Assembly (NCBI RefSeq): GCF_000836725.1
Contig: NZ_JXTH01000004.1
Span: forward strand, 1 to 64,000
From: Anoxybacillus thermarum
GTDB taxonomy: Bacteria; Bacillota; Bacilli; Bacillales; Anoxybacillaceae
Length of the DNA: 64,000 nt
Reading direction: 5' to 3'
Shown piece after piece: positions 1 through 7,892 of this stretch. Position 1 is the first letter of the stretch. The number at the start of each line of letters is the position of its first letter. Made by a program: the position numbers and the translations under genes. The notes under the pieces were generated by a model that was given only the letters and a program-made list of their open reading frames with translations, had not been told where the DNA came from and made no database searches.

Positions 1-1
1 G

Positions 2-145
2 TCCAAGCGGGTTGAACAGGCCAAACGGAAGGCAGGACGGTTGTGGGCAGATGTGGTGCGTCAGAATCTACCGTGTCTGCAGCGGTCATCCGGGACGCCG
101 ATCCATCAAGCGTTGTCGGCGCTTCGGGATTTTGGTTGGGTGTAA
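2..145 (+). CDS. C-terminal fragment of an unassigned protein, possibly a transposase
   Basis: The window opens inside an open frame that runs to a TAA at 143-145. The 47 visible residues are basic and end in LSALRDFGWV. GC content and codon use are higher than in the AT-rich stretch that follows, as is common for insertion-sequence transposases in these genomes. No DDE residue or other diagnostic motif lies in the visible part, so the transposase call is inference only. The sequence downstream (146-290) has no gene, and a headless gene fragment follows it, which fits an element that ends there. Confidence 0.35.
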   Translation, partial: SKRVEQAKRKAGRLWADVVRQNLPCLQRSSGTPIHQALSALRDFGWV

Positions 146-290
146 AAAAATGGAATACAATATCATCACTTCAAGATGAGGGATGAGAGTCCAAAAGCGC
201 TTACGATATCAATTCCTGAAAATGGTTCGCTAACTAGTGATTGACAACACCCGTAGTGAACCGAAAAAATGTTCTCCACAAAGTCTTGAC
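146..290. other. Non-coding stretch, possible right end of a mobile element
   Basis: About 145 bases between the fragment ending at 145 and the headless reading frame starting at 294. No gene, clear terminator or terminal inverted repeat could be established because the other element end lies outside the window. Confidence 0.2.
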
Positions 291-293
291 TGA

Positions 294-485
294 CTCAGTT
301 ACATTGCTTTCTTTGCATTTCTTGTATGTCTTTTGTATATTAGTTGGTCTAAAGAAGGTTGGAAAGGCATTTTACTTCTTTTTTTAAAAGGTATTGTTAT
401 TTTTTTTATTATTTACGTTGTCGTATTTGTTATTGTATGGTCGATTATGAAGTTGGTTGGTTTTTTAAAAAGACGTTTGCAATGA
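294..485 (+). pseudogene. Headless hydrophobic membrane-protein fragment
   Basis: After an in-frame TGA at 291-293 an open frame runs to TGA 483-485. It encodes about 63 residues that are almost entirely hydrophobic: a first segment rich in F/L/V, then SKEGWKGI, a second segment rich in I/V/F, and a basic end (LKRRLQ). This is the typical look of the last two membrane helices of an integral membrane protein. There is no ATG, GTG or TTG with a ribosome binding site at its head, so the 5' part appears lost, perhaps by insertion of the element to the left. The overlapping frame 359-616 is less protein-like. Confidence 0.4.
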
Positions 486-587
486 ATGATACGTTGCACA
501 AAATATTTTTCGAGCGATTCCACCATCCCATATGGAGTGGTTTTTTGTTATACTTGTTTCATCGATACATAGAAAGGATAACGCGCG

Positions 588-1421
588 ATGGAACGAGAAC
601 ATTTGTTGTTGATTGATGGAATGGCGTTATTGTTTCGATCGTTTTATGCGACAGCGCCGAGATGGATGGTGAATAGCCGTGGGGTGCCGACGAATGCGGT
701 ATATGGGGTAGTAAAGCATATCGAAGCGGCGACAAATGCCCTTCAACCGACGCACGTCGTTTGTTGTTGGGATATGGGAAGTACGACGTTTCGCACCGAA
801 TGGTTTCCAGACTATAAAGCGAATCGTGGGGAGCCGCCGTGTGAATTAGTTCCGCAATTTGATTTAGCGAAAGAAGCGGTTGCGATGCTAGGCATTCCGA
901 ATATCGGCGTGCTCGGTGCCGAAGCGGACGATTGCATCGGCTCGCTTGTGAAGCAATATCGTGAGGAGATGCGCATTTCGATTGTGACCGGGGATCGTGA
1001 TTTATTTCAACTTCTTTCGGAACATGTCACTGTTTATTTGTTGGCAAAAGGAATCGGCAAATACGAAGCGTATACGCTCGACCGTTTTATTGAAGAAAAA
1101 GGGATTCAACCTCATCAGCTTATCGATGTGAAAGCGCTTATGGGTGATCCAAGCGACAATTACCCAGGCGTGCGCGGCATCGGGGAGAAGCAAGCGGTTA
1201 AACTCATTCAACAATACGGTTCGATTGAAGGAATTTTAGAGAACTTAGCGAACGTAACAAACGCACAGCAGAAAAAAATAACAGAACATCTCGACTTGCT
1301 TCATTTGTCGCGAAAACTAGCGGCCATCCATTGCGATATTCCGATTCAATTAGAGTTGGAAAAAGCGAAATGGGATGGGGAGCAGAGGCGGTTTAGGGAA
1401 GTATTAGAAGCGATTCGGTAA
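588..1421 (+). CDS. ypcP: Stand-alone 5'-3' exonuclease (PolA N-terminal domain type, YpcP-like)
   Basis: 277 residues matching the flap-type 5'-3' exonuclease domain of DNA polymerase I without the polymerase. It removes RNA primers or flaps in replication and repair in the cytoplasm. Visible metal-binding acidic motifs are LLIDGMALLFRSFY at the N-terminus, GAEADDCIG (about residue 110) and VTGDRDLFQLL (about 133). The helix-three-turn-helix DNA-binding motif is at GDPSDNYPGVRGIG (about 187-200). The ATG at 588 follows AGAAAGGA. Length agrees with Bacillus YpcP. It stands alone, with a hypothetical gene 12 bases downstream. Confidence 0.9.
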   Translation: MEREHLLLIDGMALLFRSFYATAPRWMVNSRGVPTNAVYGVVKHIEAATNALQPTHVVCCWDMGSTTFRTEWFPDYKANRGEPPCELVPQFDLAKEAVAMLGIPNIGVLGAEADDCIGSLVKQYREEMRISIVTGDRDLFQLLSEHVTVYLLAKGIGKYEAYTLDRFIEEKGIQPHQLIDVKALMGDPSDNYPGVRGIGEKQAVKLIQQYGSIEGILENLANVTNAQQKKITEHLDLLHLSRKLAAIHCDIPIQLELEKAKWDGEQRRFREVLEAIR

Positions 1422-1433
1422 GGGGAGTAAATC

Positions 1434-1913
1434 ATGTTAGTAGAAGGAACAAAAAGCGGGACGTTCCATTGCAGAAGGAAAAGTCGGACGTTAAACAACA
1501 AAAAGGTGCTAAATGTATGTGAAAATTCTCTAAAAACACTAGATTTGAAGTCGTTTCCGATCATTGATGACTTTGAAATCATAGTGACAGTTAAAAGTAA
1601 CAAGACATGGGGAAAACATCTTTTTTTCTATAGTGCGAAGCAAAATGAAATTCTCACTTCATTTCCATGGTGGGATTTTGCAGAGAAATTTTTGGGGATG
1701 TGGGATGAACATGATATTCCGATTGGCACAATTGCTCGACCTTTTTTTGACCTTGAACAAGGATGGCATATTATCATTTTCGAAAAACGTGACTATGTGT
1801 ACATTCTAGAAGGTAACGAGTATAATAGTGAATACAACAAAATTCATACGTGGTACAAGGTTCAGAAAGAAGTGTACTATGAAGAATGGAAAAAGTTATT
1901 GAATATGTTTTAA
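1434..1913 (+). CDS. Hypothetical protein, 159 residues
   Basis: ATG at 1434 follows GGGGAGTAAATC, a good ribosome binding site. The product is soluble-looking and rich in aromatic residues (FPWWDFAEKFLGMW, WHIIIFEKRDYVYILEG). It has no signal peptide or membrane segment. The first 35 residues are basic and low in recognisable structure. I recognise no family. The gene is only 12 bases after the exonuclease gene, so the two may be co-transcribed. It ends directly at a terminator shared with proA from the other strand. Confidence 0.6.
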   Translation: MLVEGTKSGTFHCRRKSRTLNNKKVLNVCENSLKTLDLKSFPIIDDFEIIVTVKSNKTWGKHLFFYSAKQNEILTSFPWWDFAEKFLGMWDEHDIPIGTIARPFFDLEQGWHIIIFEKRDYVYILEGNEYNSEYNKIHTWYKVQKEVYYEEWKKLLNMF

Positions 1914-1943
1914 CCAGCCCCCTGCGGAGGCTGGTTGTTATTT
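1912..1943. terminator. Bidirectional terminator between 1434-1913 and proA
   Basis: Inverted repeat AACCAGCC (1912-1919) and GGCTGGTT (1929-1936), followed on the plus strand by TTGTTATTTT. It separates two convergent genes and overlaps the stop of the first. Confidence 0.75.
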
Positions 1944-3179
1944 TCGCACTTGCCCGTTTCCATACACGAGTGTTTTCGTTGTCGTGATGGCGCGTAAGCC
2001 CATTGGGCCACGAGCGTGCAGTTTTTGCGTGCTAATGCCGATTTCAGCGCCGTATCCGAACTGTTCGCCGTCGGTAAACCGAGTGGAGGCGTTATGGTAC
2101 AATACAGCGGCGTCGACGCGAGCAAAAAACTGCTCTACATGTTCGTTGCATTCGGAAATAATTGCTTCAGAATGTTTCGTGCCGTACCGTTCAATATGTT
2201 CAATCGCTTCATCTACCGTTTCGACGAGCTTCACCGCCAAAATGGGTGCTAGAAATTCGGTTGCCCAATCTTCTTCTTTTGCCTCACAGACGAACGGATA
2301 TGTATCCGCAAGTAGTTTGTCAACACGCAATTCGACCCCTTTTTCATGCAATGTTTCAAGCAACTCTTTTATATACGGCCATTGTTTATGAACAATCACC
2401 GTTTCGACCGCATTGCAGACAGATGGACGTTGTAGTTTCGCATTGATGACGATATCGAGCGCCATTTCTTTTTGCGCGGAGTCGTCGATAAAAATATGGC
2501 AATTGCCGACACCTGTTTCTAACACAGGAATTGTGGCGTTTTCGACGACCGACTGAATAAGTCCTGCACCGCCGCGCGGAATGAGGACATCTACATATTC
2601 TTTTAGACGAAACATTTGTTGAGCGGTTTCACGGCTTGTATCTTCTAACAGTTGAATGGCGTCTGTAGGAACTTTCGACTGTTTTAATGCTTGTTGCATA
2701 ACGGAAATAAGTGCTTTATTTGAGTGAATGGCAGAAGAACTGCCACGCAACAAGACGGCGTTTCCTGTTTTTAAACAAAGGCTAGCCGCATCGACGGTGA
2801 CGTTTGGTCGCGCTTCGTACACCATCCCAACGACGCCGAGCGGTACACGAATTTGTTTTAAGGTTAGCCCATTTGGTCGCGTCCATTGTTCAATTGTTTC
2901 CCCAATCGGATCTGGCAAATCAGCGACTTGGCGGACACCATCAGAGATTTGTTGAATGCGTTCTTCCGTAAGCTGCAGCCGATCAAGCAATGAAGGAGAG
3001 AGAGCGTTTTCTTTTCCGATCGCCATGTCTTTTTCGTTTTCTTGTAAAATGTACTCTGTTTGTGCAATTAACGTTTCTGCAATCATCGCCAGCGCGTTGT
3101 TTTTTTCTTCTGTTGATAACATTGCTAATTGACTAGCCGCTTGCTTTAATTTTTTCGCTTTGACGATTAATTCACTCAT
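1938..3179 (-). CDS. proA: Glutamate-5-semialdehyde dehydrogenase (gamma-glutamyl phosphate reductase)
   Basis: 413 residues, the usual length. It performs the second step of proline synthesis, the NADPH-dependent reduction of gamma-glutamyl phosphate. Diagnostic stretches are [30 protein letters not shown] (in parts), [23 protein letters not shown], and the catalytic cysteine in [10 protein letters not shown]. The C-terminal part has the conserved [23 protein letters not shown] region (in parts). proA lies 21 bases downstream of proB and shares its T-box leader. ATG at 3179 follows GAAAGGAGCG on the minus strand. Confidence 0.97.
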   Translation of the reverse strand: MSELIVKAKKLKQAASQLAMLSTEEKNNALAMIAETLIAQTEYILQENEKDMAIGKENALSPSLLDRLQLTEERIQQISDGVRQVADLPDPIGETIEQWTRPNGLTLKQIRVPLGVVGMVYEARPNVTVDAASLCLKTGNAVLLRGSSSAIHSNKALISVMQQALKQSKVPTDAIQLLEDTSRETAQQMFRLKEYVDVLIPRGGAGLIQSVVENATIPVLETGVGNCHIFIDDSAQKEMALDIVINAKLQRPSVCNAVETVIVHKQWPYIKELLETLHEKGVELRVDKLLADTYPFVCEAKEEDWATEFLAPILAVKLVETVDEAIEHIERYGTKHSEAIISECNEHVEQFFARVDAAVLYHNASTRFTDGEQFGYGAEIGISTQKLHARGPMGLRAITTTKTLVYGNGQVRK

Positions 3180-3200
3180 TCGTTTTCGCTCCTTTCGTTT

Positions 3201-4319
3201 TTAGCAGACAGATGTCCTTTTGAAACATACTAAGTTGTCGCGATGAATAACTTCTGGGCGATGGTGGAAAGAATATCGTTTCGCTTCCTCGCTTGCAAGC
3301 CCTTTTACTTTCGCTAAATCACCCGCCGAATAATATACTTGTCCTCTAGCGATCACATCGCCTTTTTGATTGACGACATTGACGACATCAAGCGCTTGAA
3401 ATGAGCCGAATACGTTAGTTACACCGACTGGCAATAAACTTTTTCCTTTATGCAAAATGGCTGTTTCTGCCCCTTCATCAATTTCAATCGCTCCTGTGAC
3501 TTCGGAATGGTACGCGATCCATTGCTTGCGCATTCCCATCTGTTCTTGAAAAGGAGAGCCGATATACGTTCCATCGCCTTTCCCTTCTAAAATATGTTGC
3601 AATTTTTCTTTGCCAGTCCCTGTGCCGATAAAAACACTAACACCGAAAGAAAGAGCTTTTTGTGCTGCCAACAGCTTTGATTTCATTCCTCCCGTTCCAA
3701 CTTTTGATCCACTTCCACCTGCTTGTTCCATCAGTTCGTCGGTAATTTCTGATAAGAAATGATACTTTTTCGCTTCAGGACGTTTCGGATTTTGGTCGTA
3801 TAGCCCGTTAATGTCTGTTAAAATGATGAGGGCATCTGCATGTAAAAATCCACTGACGAGCGCCGACAATAAATCGTTATCTCCAAACGTCAACTCTTCA
3901 ACGGAAACGGAATCGTTTTCGTTAATAATCGGAAGCACGCCCCGTTCTAACAATGTAGAAATCGTCGCAAATAAGTTACGAAATCGCTCGCGGTCGTAAA
4001 AATCGTCGCGCGTTAACAACAATTGTCCAGTGACGATTCCAAATGAACGAAAGGCTGAAATGTAGCTTTGCATCAGCACCCCTTGACCGACTGCGGCGGC
4101 CGCTTGTTTTCCAGCGATTGTTTTTGGTCGTGAACGATACCCAAGCAACCCAAACCCGGCAGCGACTGCGCCAGAGGAAATGAGAATGATATCATGTCCG
4201 AGTTGTTTCGTATACGCAAGCGCTTCAACATGTCCACGTAGTTTTTGTTCCGAGAGTATCCCGTTTTTTTCTGTTAATGAGCTACTCCCGATTTTAACGA
4301 CAATTCGCTTTTTTTTCAC
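3201..4319 (-). CDS. proB: Glutamate 5-kinase with PUA domain
   Basis: 372 residues. First enzyme of proline synthesis, phosphorylating glutamate. The amino-acid-kinase domain is visible from [10 protein letters not shown] through [34 protein letters not shown], and [17 protein letters not shown]-terminal PUA-type domain follows at about 275-360 ([16 protein letters not shown]). ATG at 4319 follows AAAGGAGTGAAATC. The gene is preceded by a T-box leader, so expression should rise when uncharged tRNA-Pro accumulates. First gene of the proBA operon. Confidence 0.97.
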   Translation of the reverse strand: MKKKRIVVKIGSSSLTEKNGILSEQKLRGHVEALAYTKQLGHDIILISSGAVAAGFGLLGYRSRPKTIAGKQAAAAVGQGVLMQSYISAFRSFGIVTGQLLLTRDDFYDRERFRNLFATISTLLERGVLPIINENDSVSVEELTFGDNDLLSALVSGFLHADALIILTDINGLYDQNPKRPEAKKYHFLSEITDELMEQAGGSGSKVGTGGMKSKLLAAQKALSFGVSVFIGTGTGKEKLQHILEGKGDGTYIGSPFQEQMGMRKQWIAYHSEVTGAIEIDEGAETAILHKGKSLLPVGVTNVFGSFQALDVVNVVNQKGDVIARGQVYYSAGDLAKVKGLASEEAKRYSFHHRPEVIHRDNLVCFKRTSVC

Positions 4320-4340
4320 GATTTCACTCCTTTCTTAAAA

Positions 4341-4572
4341 TAAAAACGCTTCTCCGCCCTTATAGAAAAGGACGGAAAAGCGTTGTTTCCGCGGTACCAC
4401 CTTTTTTGGCGCAAAGCGCCCACCTCTTGCCCCGTAACGTAGGGAAACGACTTATGTTTGCATAAGCGGCCATATAGGGTAGGTTCAACCAATTTCCTGT
4501 GAGGAACCTTCCAGCCTATGAGTTCCACTCTCTTGCACATTCCATCGGTTTACTCGTCCCGTGCCTTTTTCA
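4341..4572 (-). promoter_or_regulatory. T-box riboswitch, proline type, controlling proBA
   Basis: On the minus strand the leader contains the T-box core AAGGTGGTACCGCGG (4389-4403), complementary to a tRNA acceptor end. A rho-independent terminator with arms near 4344-4358 and 4370-4384 and a U-run precedes proB. Stem I has the AGUA-type loop and ACCGAU/AUUGGU pairing. The specifier loop reads GAACCUA, placing a CCU proline codon at 4481-4483, in the usual GAA-codon-A context. A -10 box TATAAT lies at 4576-4581. The target proBA makes the proline call consistent. Confidence 0.93.
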
Positions 4573-4634
4573 CTTATTATATTTTTTATATTTTTTAGAA
4601 TTATGAAACAAAAAAGCGAAGATGTCAACGGATT

Positions 4635-5003
4635 TTACGACTGTTTGGATAAAAGACGAAGTTTCCGCTCATGTTGGGGTGTTTTGGAAGAAAGCAGATC
4701 AACGGTTTCTTGTGTATCCGATAGCTCGTCTCGTAAGTGATCGATTTTTTCGTTTAGTTGTTTAAATTGTTCGTTCGTCTCTTGCTTCAATTCATCGATT
4801 TTTGTTTCTAATTTGCTTTCCACCGCACGAATCTCATTTCGGAGTTGTTGTCCCATTTCTTGCATTTCAGTCCGTAGCTGATTGCCCATTTCTTGCATTT
4901 CAGCACGAAGTTGGTTGCCCATCTCCTGCATTTCAGCACGAATTTTGTCTGAAAATAGTTCGAGCGCTTTCACAATTTCTTTTACAATTATTTCTTTCTC
5001 CAC
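4635..5003 (-). CDS. Small coiled-coil protein with 11-residue tandem repeats
   Basis: 122 residues, predicted almost wholly helical. Residues 20-52 contain the unit RAEMQEMGNQL three times with small changes (RAEM, RAEM, RTEM), then a fourth degenerate unit (RNEI). An acidic/basic heptad-like coiled coil follows (VESKLETKIDELKQETNEQF in part, NEKIDHLRDELSDTQETVDLL). Eleven-residue periodicity suggests a long, slightly right-handed or straight coiled coil. There is no signal or membrane segment. Start ATG 5003 is preceded by GGGGAGGCGAATCGAAGTG. Function unknown. A similar small coiled-coil gene lies at 19230-19625. Confidence 0.65.
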   Translation of the reverse strand: MEKEIIVKEIVKALELFSDKIRAEMQEMGNQLRAEMQEMGNQLRTEMQEMGQQLRNEIRAVESKLETKIDELKQETNEQFKQLNEKIDHLRDELSDTQETVDLLSSKTPQHERKLRLLSKQS

Positions 5004-5155
5004 TTCGATTCGCCTCCCCTTTGCTTTTTATTATAAATGAATGACGGACAAGAAAGAAATATGTTTCTTGTCATTTTTTGATCATAAAAAGTAAATAAAT
5101 GAAACTTTTACCTGGATTTATACGTTATAATGGAATAAAGGGAGGAGTGAGAAAC

Positions 5156-6058
5156 ATGGGTTTAGTTTTACAACATGTAACAAAACAGTTTGGTTCGTTT
5201 GTAGCAGTAGATGACGTAACATTATGTATTCCAGAACAGCGTATGTTTGGATTTCTTGGAGCAAATGGAGCGGGGAAAACGACAACGTTCCGAATGATTT
5301 TAGGGCTGCTTGAGCCGACAAAAGGGGAGATTACATGGAACGGCGAGCGCATCACGTATAAGCATAGTCACCTTATTGGGTATTTACCAGAAGAAAGAGG
5401 GCTGTATCCAAAGTTAAAAGTAAAAGAACAGCTCATTTATTTAGGAAGATTGCGAGGGTTACGTAAAGAAGAAATTGTAAAGGAAATGCGCCATTGGCTC
5501 GAGCGTTTTAAAATCCCACAATACGAACATCAAAAAGTAGAGCAATTATCAAAAGGTAATCAACAAAAAATTCAATTTATCGCTGCAGTGCTACATCGCC
5601 CGTCATTGCTTATTTTAGACGAGCCGTTTAGCGGACTAGATCCAGTAAATGTAGAAATGTTAAAAGAAGCAGTGATTGACTTACAGCAACAAGGAACAAC
5701 AATCGTCTTTTCAAGCCATCGGATGGAACATGTCGAGCAACTATGTGAACATATATGTATTATGCATAAAGGAAAACCGATTGTTCACGGATCAATGAAA
5801 GAGCTAAAGAGATCTTTCGGCAAAAAAAATGTGATCATTCATGGAGAGTTACCGTTTGAAACGTTAACAGAAGTTCCAGGCGTATTGAAAATGGAGAAAA
5901 CGGTTGAAGGGGTTCGTTTGCAAATAGCTGATGAACACGTATCACAGCACATTCTTGAACACATTTATGCGAAAGGATTCATTCGTAAGTTTTCATTAGA
6001 AGAACCGTCGCTGAATGACATTTTTATTGAGAAAGTAGGTGCAGCGTATGAACAATAA
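5156..6058 (+). CDS. yhaQ: ABC transporter ATP-binding protein, NatA/YhaQ-like
   Basis: 300 residues from the ATG at 5156, which follows GGGAGGAGTGAG. An upstream in-frame ATG at 5099 lacks a ribosome binding site. Walker A is GANGAGKTT (about 37-45), the signature is LSKGNQQKIQF, Walker B is LLILDEPFSGLDP, and the switch histidine is in SSHRMEH. The C-terminal extension (about 220-300) ends LEEPSLNDIFIEKV, typical of ATPases paired with two-in-one ABC-2 permeases. A TATAAT box sits at 5126-5131. The next gene overlaps by 11 bases and encodes the permease, so the two form an exporter like Bacillus YhaQP or NatAB. Confidence 0.9.
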   Translation: MGLVLQHVTKQFGSFVAVDDVTLCIPEQRMFGFLGANGAGKTTTFRMILGLLEPTKGEITWNGERITYKHSHLIGYLPEERGLYPKLKVKEQLIYLGRLRGLRKEEIVKEMRHWLERFKIPQYEHQKVEQLSKGNQQKIQFIAAVLHRPSLLILDEPFSGLDPVNVEMLKEAVIDLQQQGTTIVFSSHRMEHVEQLCEHICIMHKGKPIVHGSMKELKRSFGKKNVIIHGELPFETLTEVPGVLKMEKTVEGVRLQIADEHVSQHILEHIYAKGFIRKFSLEEPSLNDIFIEKVGAAYEQ

Positions 6059-7277
6059 ATTTTGGATTGTTTTTGCTCATACGTATATGACGAAATTAAA
6101 ATCAAAGTCTTTTTTTATTTCAACAATGATTACTGCTCTCATTATATTTGGTATTGGTCAGTTAGATCGCATCATTGAAGCGTTCAGCGATAATGATCAA
6201 AAAACAATTGGTGTGATCGATCAAACGAACGGATGGTATGAAGCATTGCAAGCACAAATGCAGTCAAATAAAGAAATAAAACTTGTTCGCCATGATGAAA
6301 ACGAAGAACAAGCGAAAAAATATGTTCAAACAGAAAAGTGGTATGCGTATATTGTACTTCATGTGAAAAATGGACAACCGAAAGTAGCATATTATGCGAA
6401 AAATATTGCAGATAGCGATGTCACTCATGAAATTGAGCAAGCACTACAACAAGTAAAAATTGCGATGATGGCGAAACAAATCGGATTAACATATGACCAA
6501 ATCAATGCATTATATGCACCGATTGCGATAGAAAAAGTAGCGCTTGAAAAACACGCAAAAACAGAAGAACAATTAGAACAAGCTAGAGCGATCGTGTATG
6601 TTTTACTGTTTGCGATGTATATGTTCGTGTTAATGTACGGAAGTATGATTATGATGGAAGTGGCAACAGAAAAATCATCCCGCATTATGGAAATTTTAAT
6701 TTCAAGCACTTCACCAATTCAGCAATTATTCGGGAAAATTTTAGGGGTTGCTTTGTTGAGTTTGACGCAGTTTGTTGTGATTTTCGCTGTCGGTTATACA
6801 TCACTCCAAAATAGTGCTATGTTAAGTCAGTTACTCGGAATGGAAGAATTACCAATTTCCTTAATCGCATACGGAATTGTCTTTTTCTTGCTCGGTTATT
6901 TGTTATATGCGATGTTATTTGCTGTGCTTGGCTCAATTGTTAGCCGAGTAGAAGAAGTGCAACAAATGGCTGGTCCTGTAACGATGCTTGTTGTTGCCGC
7001 GTTTATTATGGCGATGTTTGGTCTGAATGTACCAGAATCTCCGTTTATTACCGTAATGTCGTTTGTTCCGTTTTTTACTCCGATGATTATGTTTTTAAGA
7101 ATCGGAATGTTAAATGTTCCAATTTGGGAAATTACCCTTAGTCTCGCTTTGCTCGTTGCAACTATTGCTTTTTTATTCGTGTTTGGTTCAAAAATATATC
7201 GTGGTGGCGTGCTTATGTACAATCAAGCGTCTTCCTGGAAAGACCTGAAACGAGCATGGCAATTAACAAAAAGATGA
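6048..7277 (+). CDS. yhaP: ABC-2 type permease, NatB/YhaP-like
   Basis: 409 residues. One membrane helix lies near the N-terminus (SKSFFISTMITALIIFGIG in part), then an extracytoplasmic domain of about 140 residues. Five or six helices follow in the C-terminal half (AIVYVLLFAMYMFVLMYGS, LFGKILGVALLSLTQFVV, and others). This is the plan of NatB-type sodium or peptide exporters. ATG at 6048 follows AGGTG at six bases. The upstream GTG at 6039 has no suitable binding site. It is translationally coupled to the ATPase gene, and a strong terminator follows. Substrate not known; sodium export is one possibility. Confidence 0.88.
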   Translation: MNNKFWIVFAHTYMTKLKSKSFFISTMITALIIFGIGQLDRIIEAFSDNDQKTIGVIDQTNGWYEALQAQMQSNKEIKLVRHDENEEQAKKYVQTEKWYAYIVLHVKNGQPKVAYYAKNIADSDVTHEIEQALQQVKIAMMAKQIGLTYDQINALYAPIAIEKVALEKHAKTEEQLEQARAIVYVLLFAMYMFVLMYGSMIMMEVATEKSSRIMEILISSTSPIQQLFGKILGVALLSLTQFVVIFAVGYTSLQNSAMLSQLLGMEELPISLIAYGIVFFLLGYLLYAMLFAVLGSIVSRVEEVQQMAGPVTMLVVAAFIMAMFGLNVPESPFITVMSFVPFFTPMIMFLRIGMLNVPIWEITLSLALLVATIAFLFVFGSKIYRGGVLMYNQASSWKDLKRAWQLTKR

Positions 7278-7305
7278 AAACCGAGCTGCTTGCTCGGTTT
7301 TTTAC
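7278..7305 (+). terminator. Rho-independent terminator after yhaP
   Basis: AAACCGAGC (7278-7286), loop TGCTT, GCTCGGTTT (7292-7300) and a T-run. It also faces the end of the convergent lipoprotein gene. Confidence 0.85.
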
Positions 7306-7775
7306 ATCGGCTTTGTCGGCGTTGGTTTCGCATAGCCTTCTTTATATGTTTCATCAATAAGGCGGCGAATGTCTTTCACAGACATTCCTTTTTCATATTG
7401 CTCGATTGAAATGGATGCGATTTCTAAACAAACGCCACATTTTGTCGCATGATCATCCCAGACGATTGCACCGCTTCCCTTGTTTTCATATACGAAACAA
7501 TCATAATTATTTTCATGGCCTGCCGATTCGCCACACCCGCAATAACAAGGGATGCTTTCTAACAATGGTTGATGTGTTGCTACTTGTTCGTATAAATGGA
7601 TCATCGACTCATTGTAGGATGCTAAAAACGATGGAAGTTCGTGAATCGAGGCAGTCTCTTCTCGAATATCTCCCGTCTGATGTTCAGTTGCGTGATCATT
7701 TTCTTTTTGTGCACAACCACTTAACAATAAACCGAAGGAAAGTATTGAACTAATAAACATAAATTGTTTTTTCAT
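7302..7775 (-). CDS. PCYCGC-motif lipoprotein
   Basis: 157 residues. A lipoprotein signal is visible: MKKQFMFISSILSFGLLLSGC with the lipobox LLSGC and cysteine at position 21. The mature part carries IPCYCGCGESAGHENNYDCF, the hallmark of the PCYCGC lipoprotein family, and a further CGVCLE motif. Six cysteines make a metal-binding or redox role possible, but the family has no proven function that I know of. It acts on the outer face of the membrane. ATG at 7775 is preceded by AAAAGGATGGTTCCAT. It is divergent from the FapA-like gene. Confidence 0.85.
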   Translation of the reverse strand: MKKQFMFISSILSFGLLLSGCAQKENDHATEHQTGDIREETASIHELPSFLASYNESMIHLYEQVATHQPLLESIPCYCGCGESAGHENNYDCFVYENKGSGAIVWDDHATKCGVCLEIASISIEQYEKGMSVKDIRRLIDETYKEGYAKPTPTKPM

Positions 7776-7892
7776 ATGGAACCATCCTTTTCAAAAATCA
7801 TGGTGTTGTCCGACTTTTTTCACTATTTCTTTTATCTTTTTACTATTATAATAAAAATAATAGCAAATGATAAGGAAAAAGGCGGGGGAAAA

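Noticed and set aside
359-616. 85-residue frame starting MERHFTSFFKRYCYFF
   Set aside because: No ribosome binding site, composition is biased, it overlaps the exonuclease start and conflicts with a more protein-like hydrophobic frame at 294-485.
4316-4540. 74-residue frame on the minus strand
   Set aside because: It lies within the T-box leader; structure and core motif explain the sequence.
4851-4940. Short regularly spaced repeats that might be a CRISPR
   Set aside because: Repeats are contiguous 33-base coding units without unique spacers.
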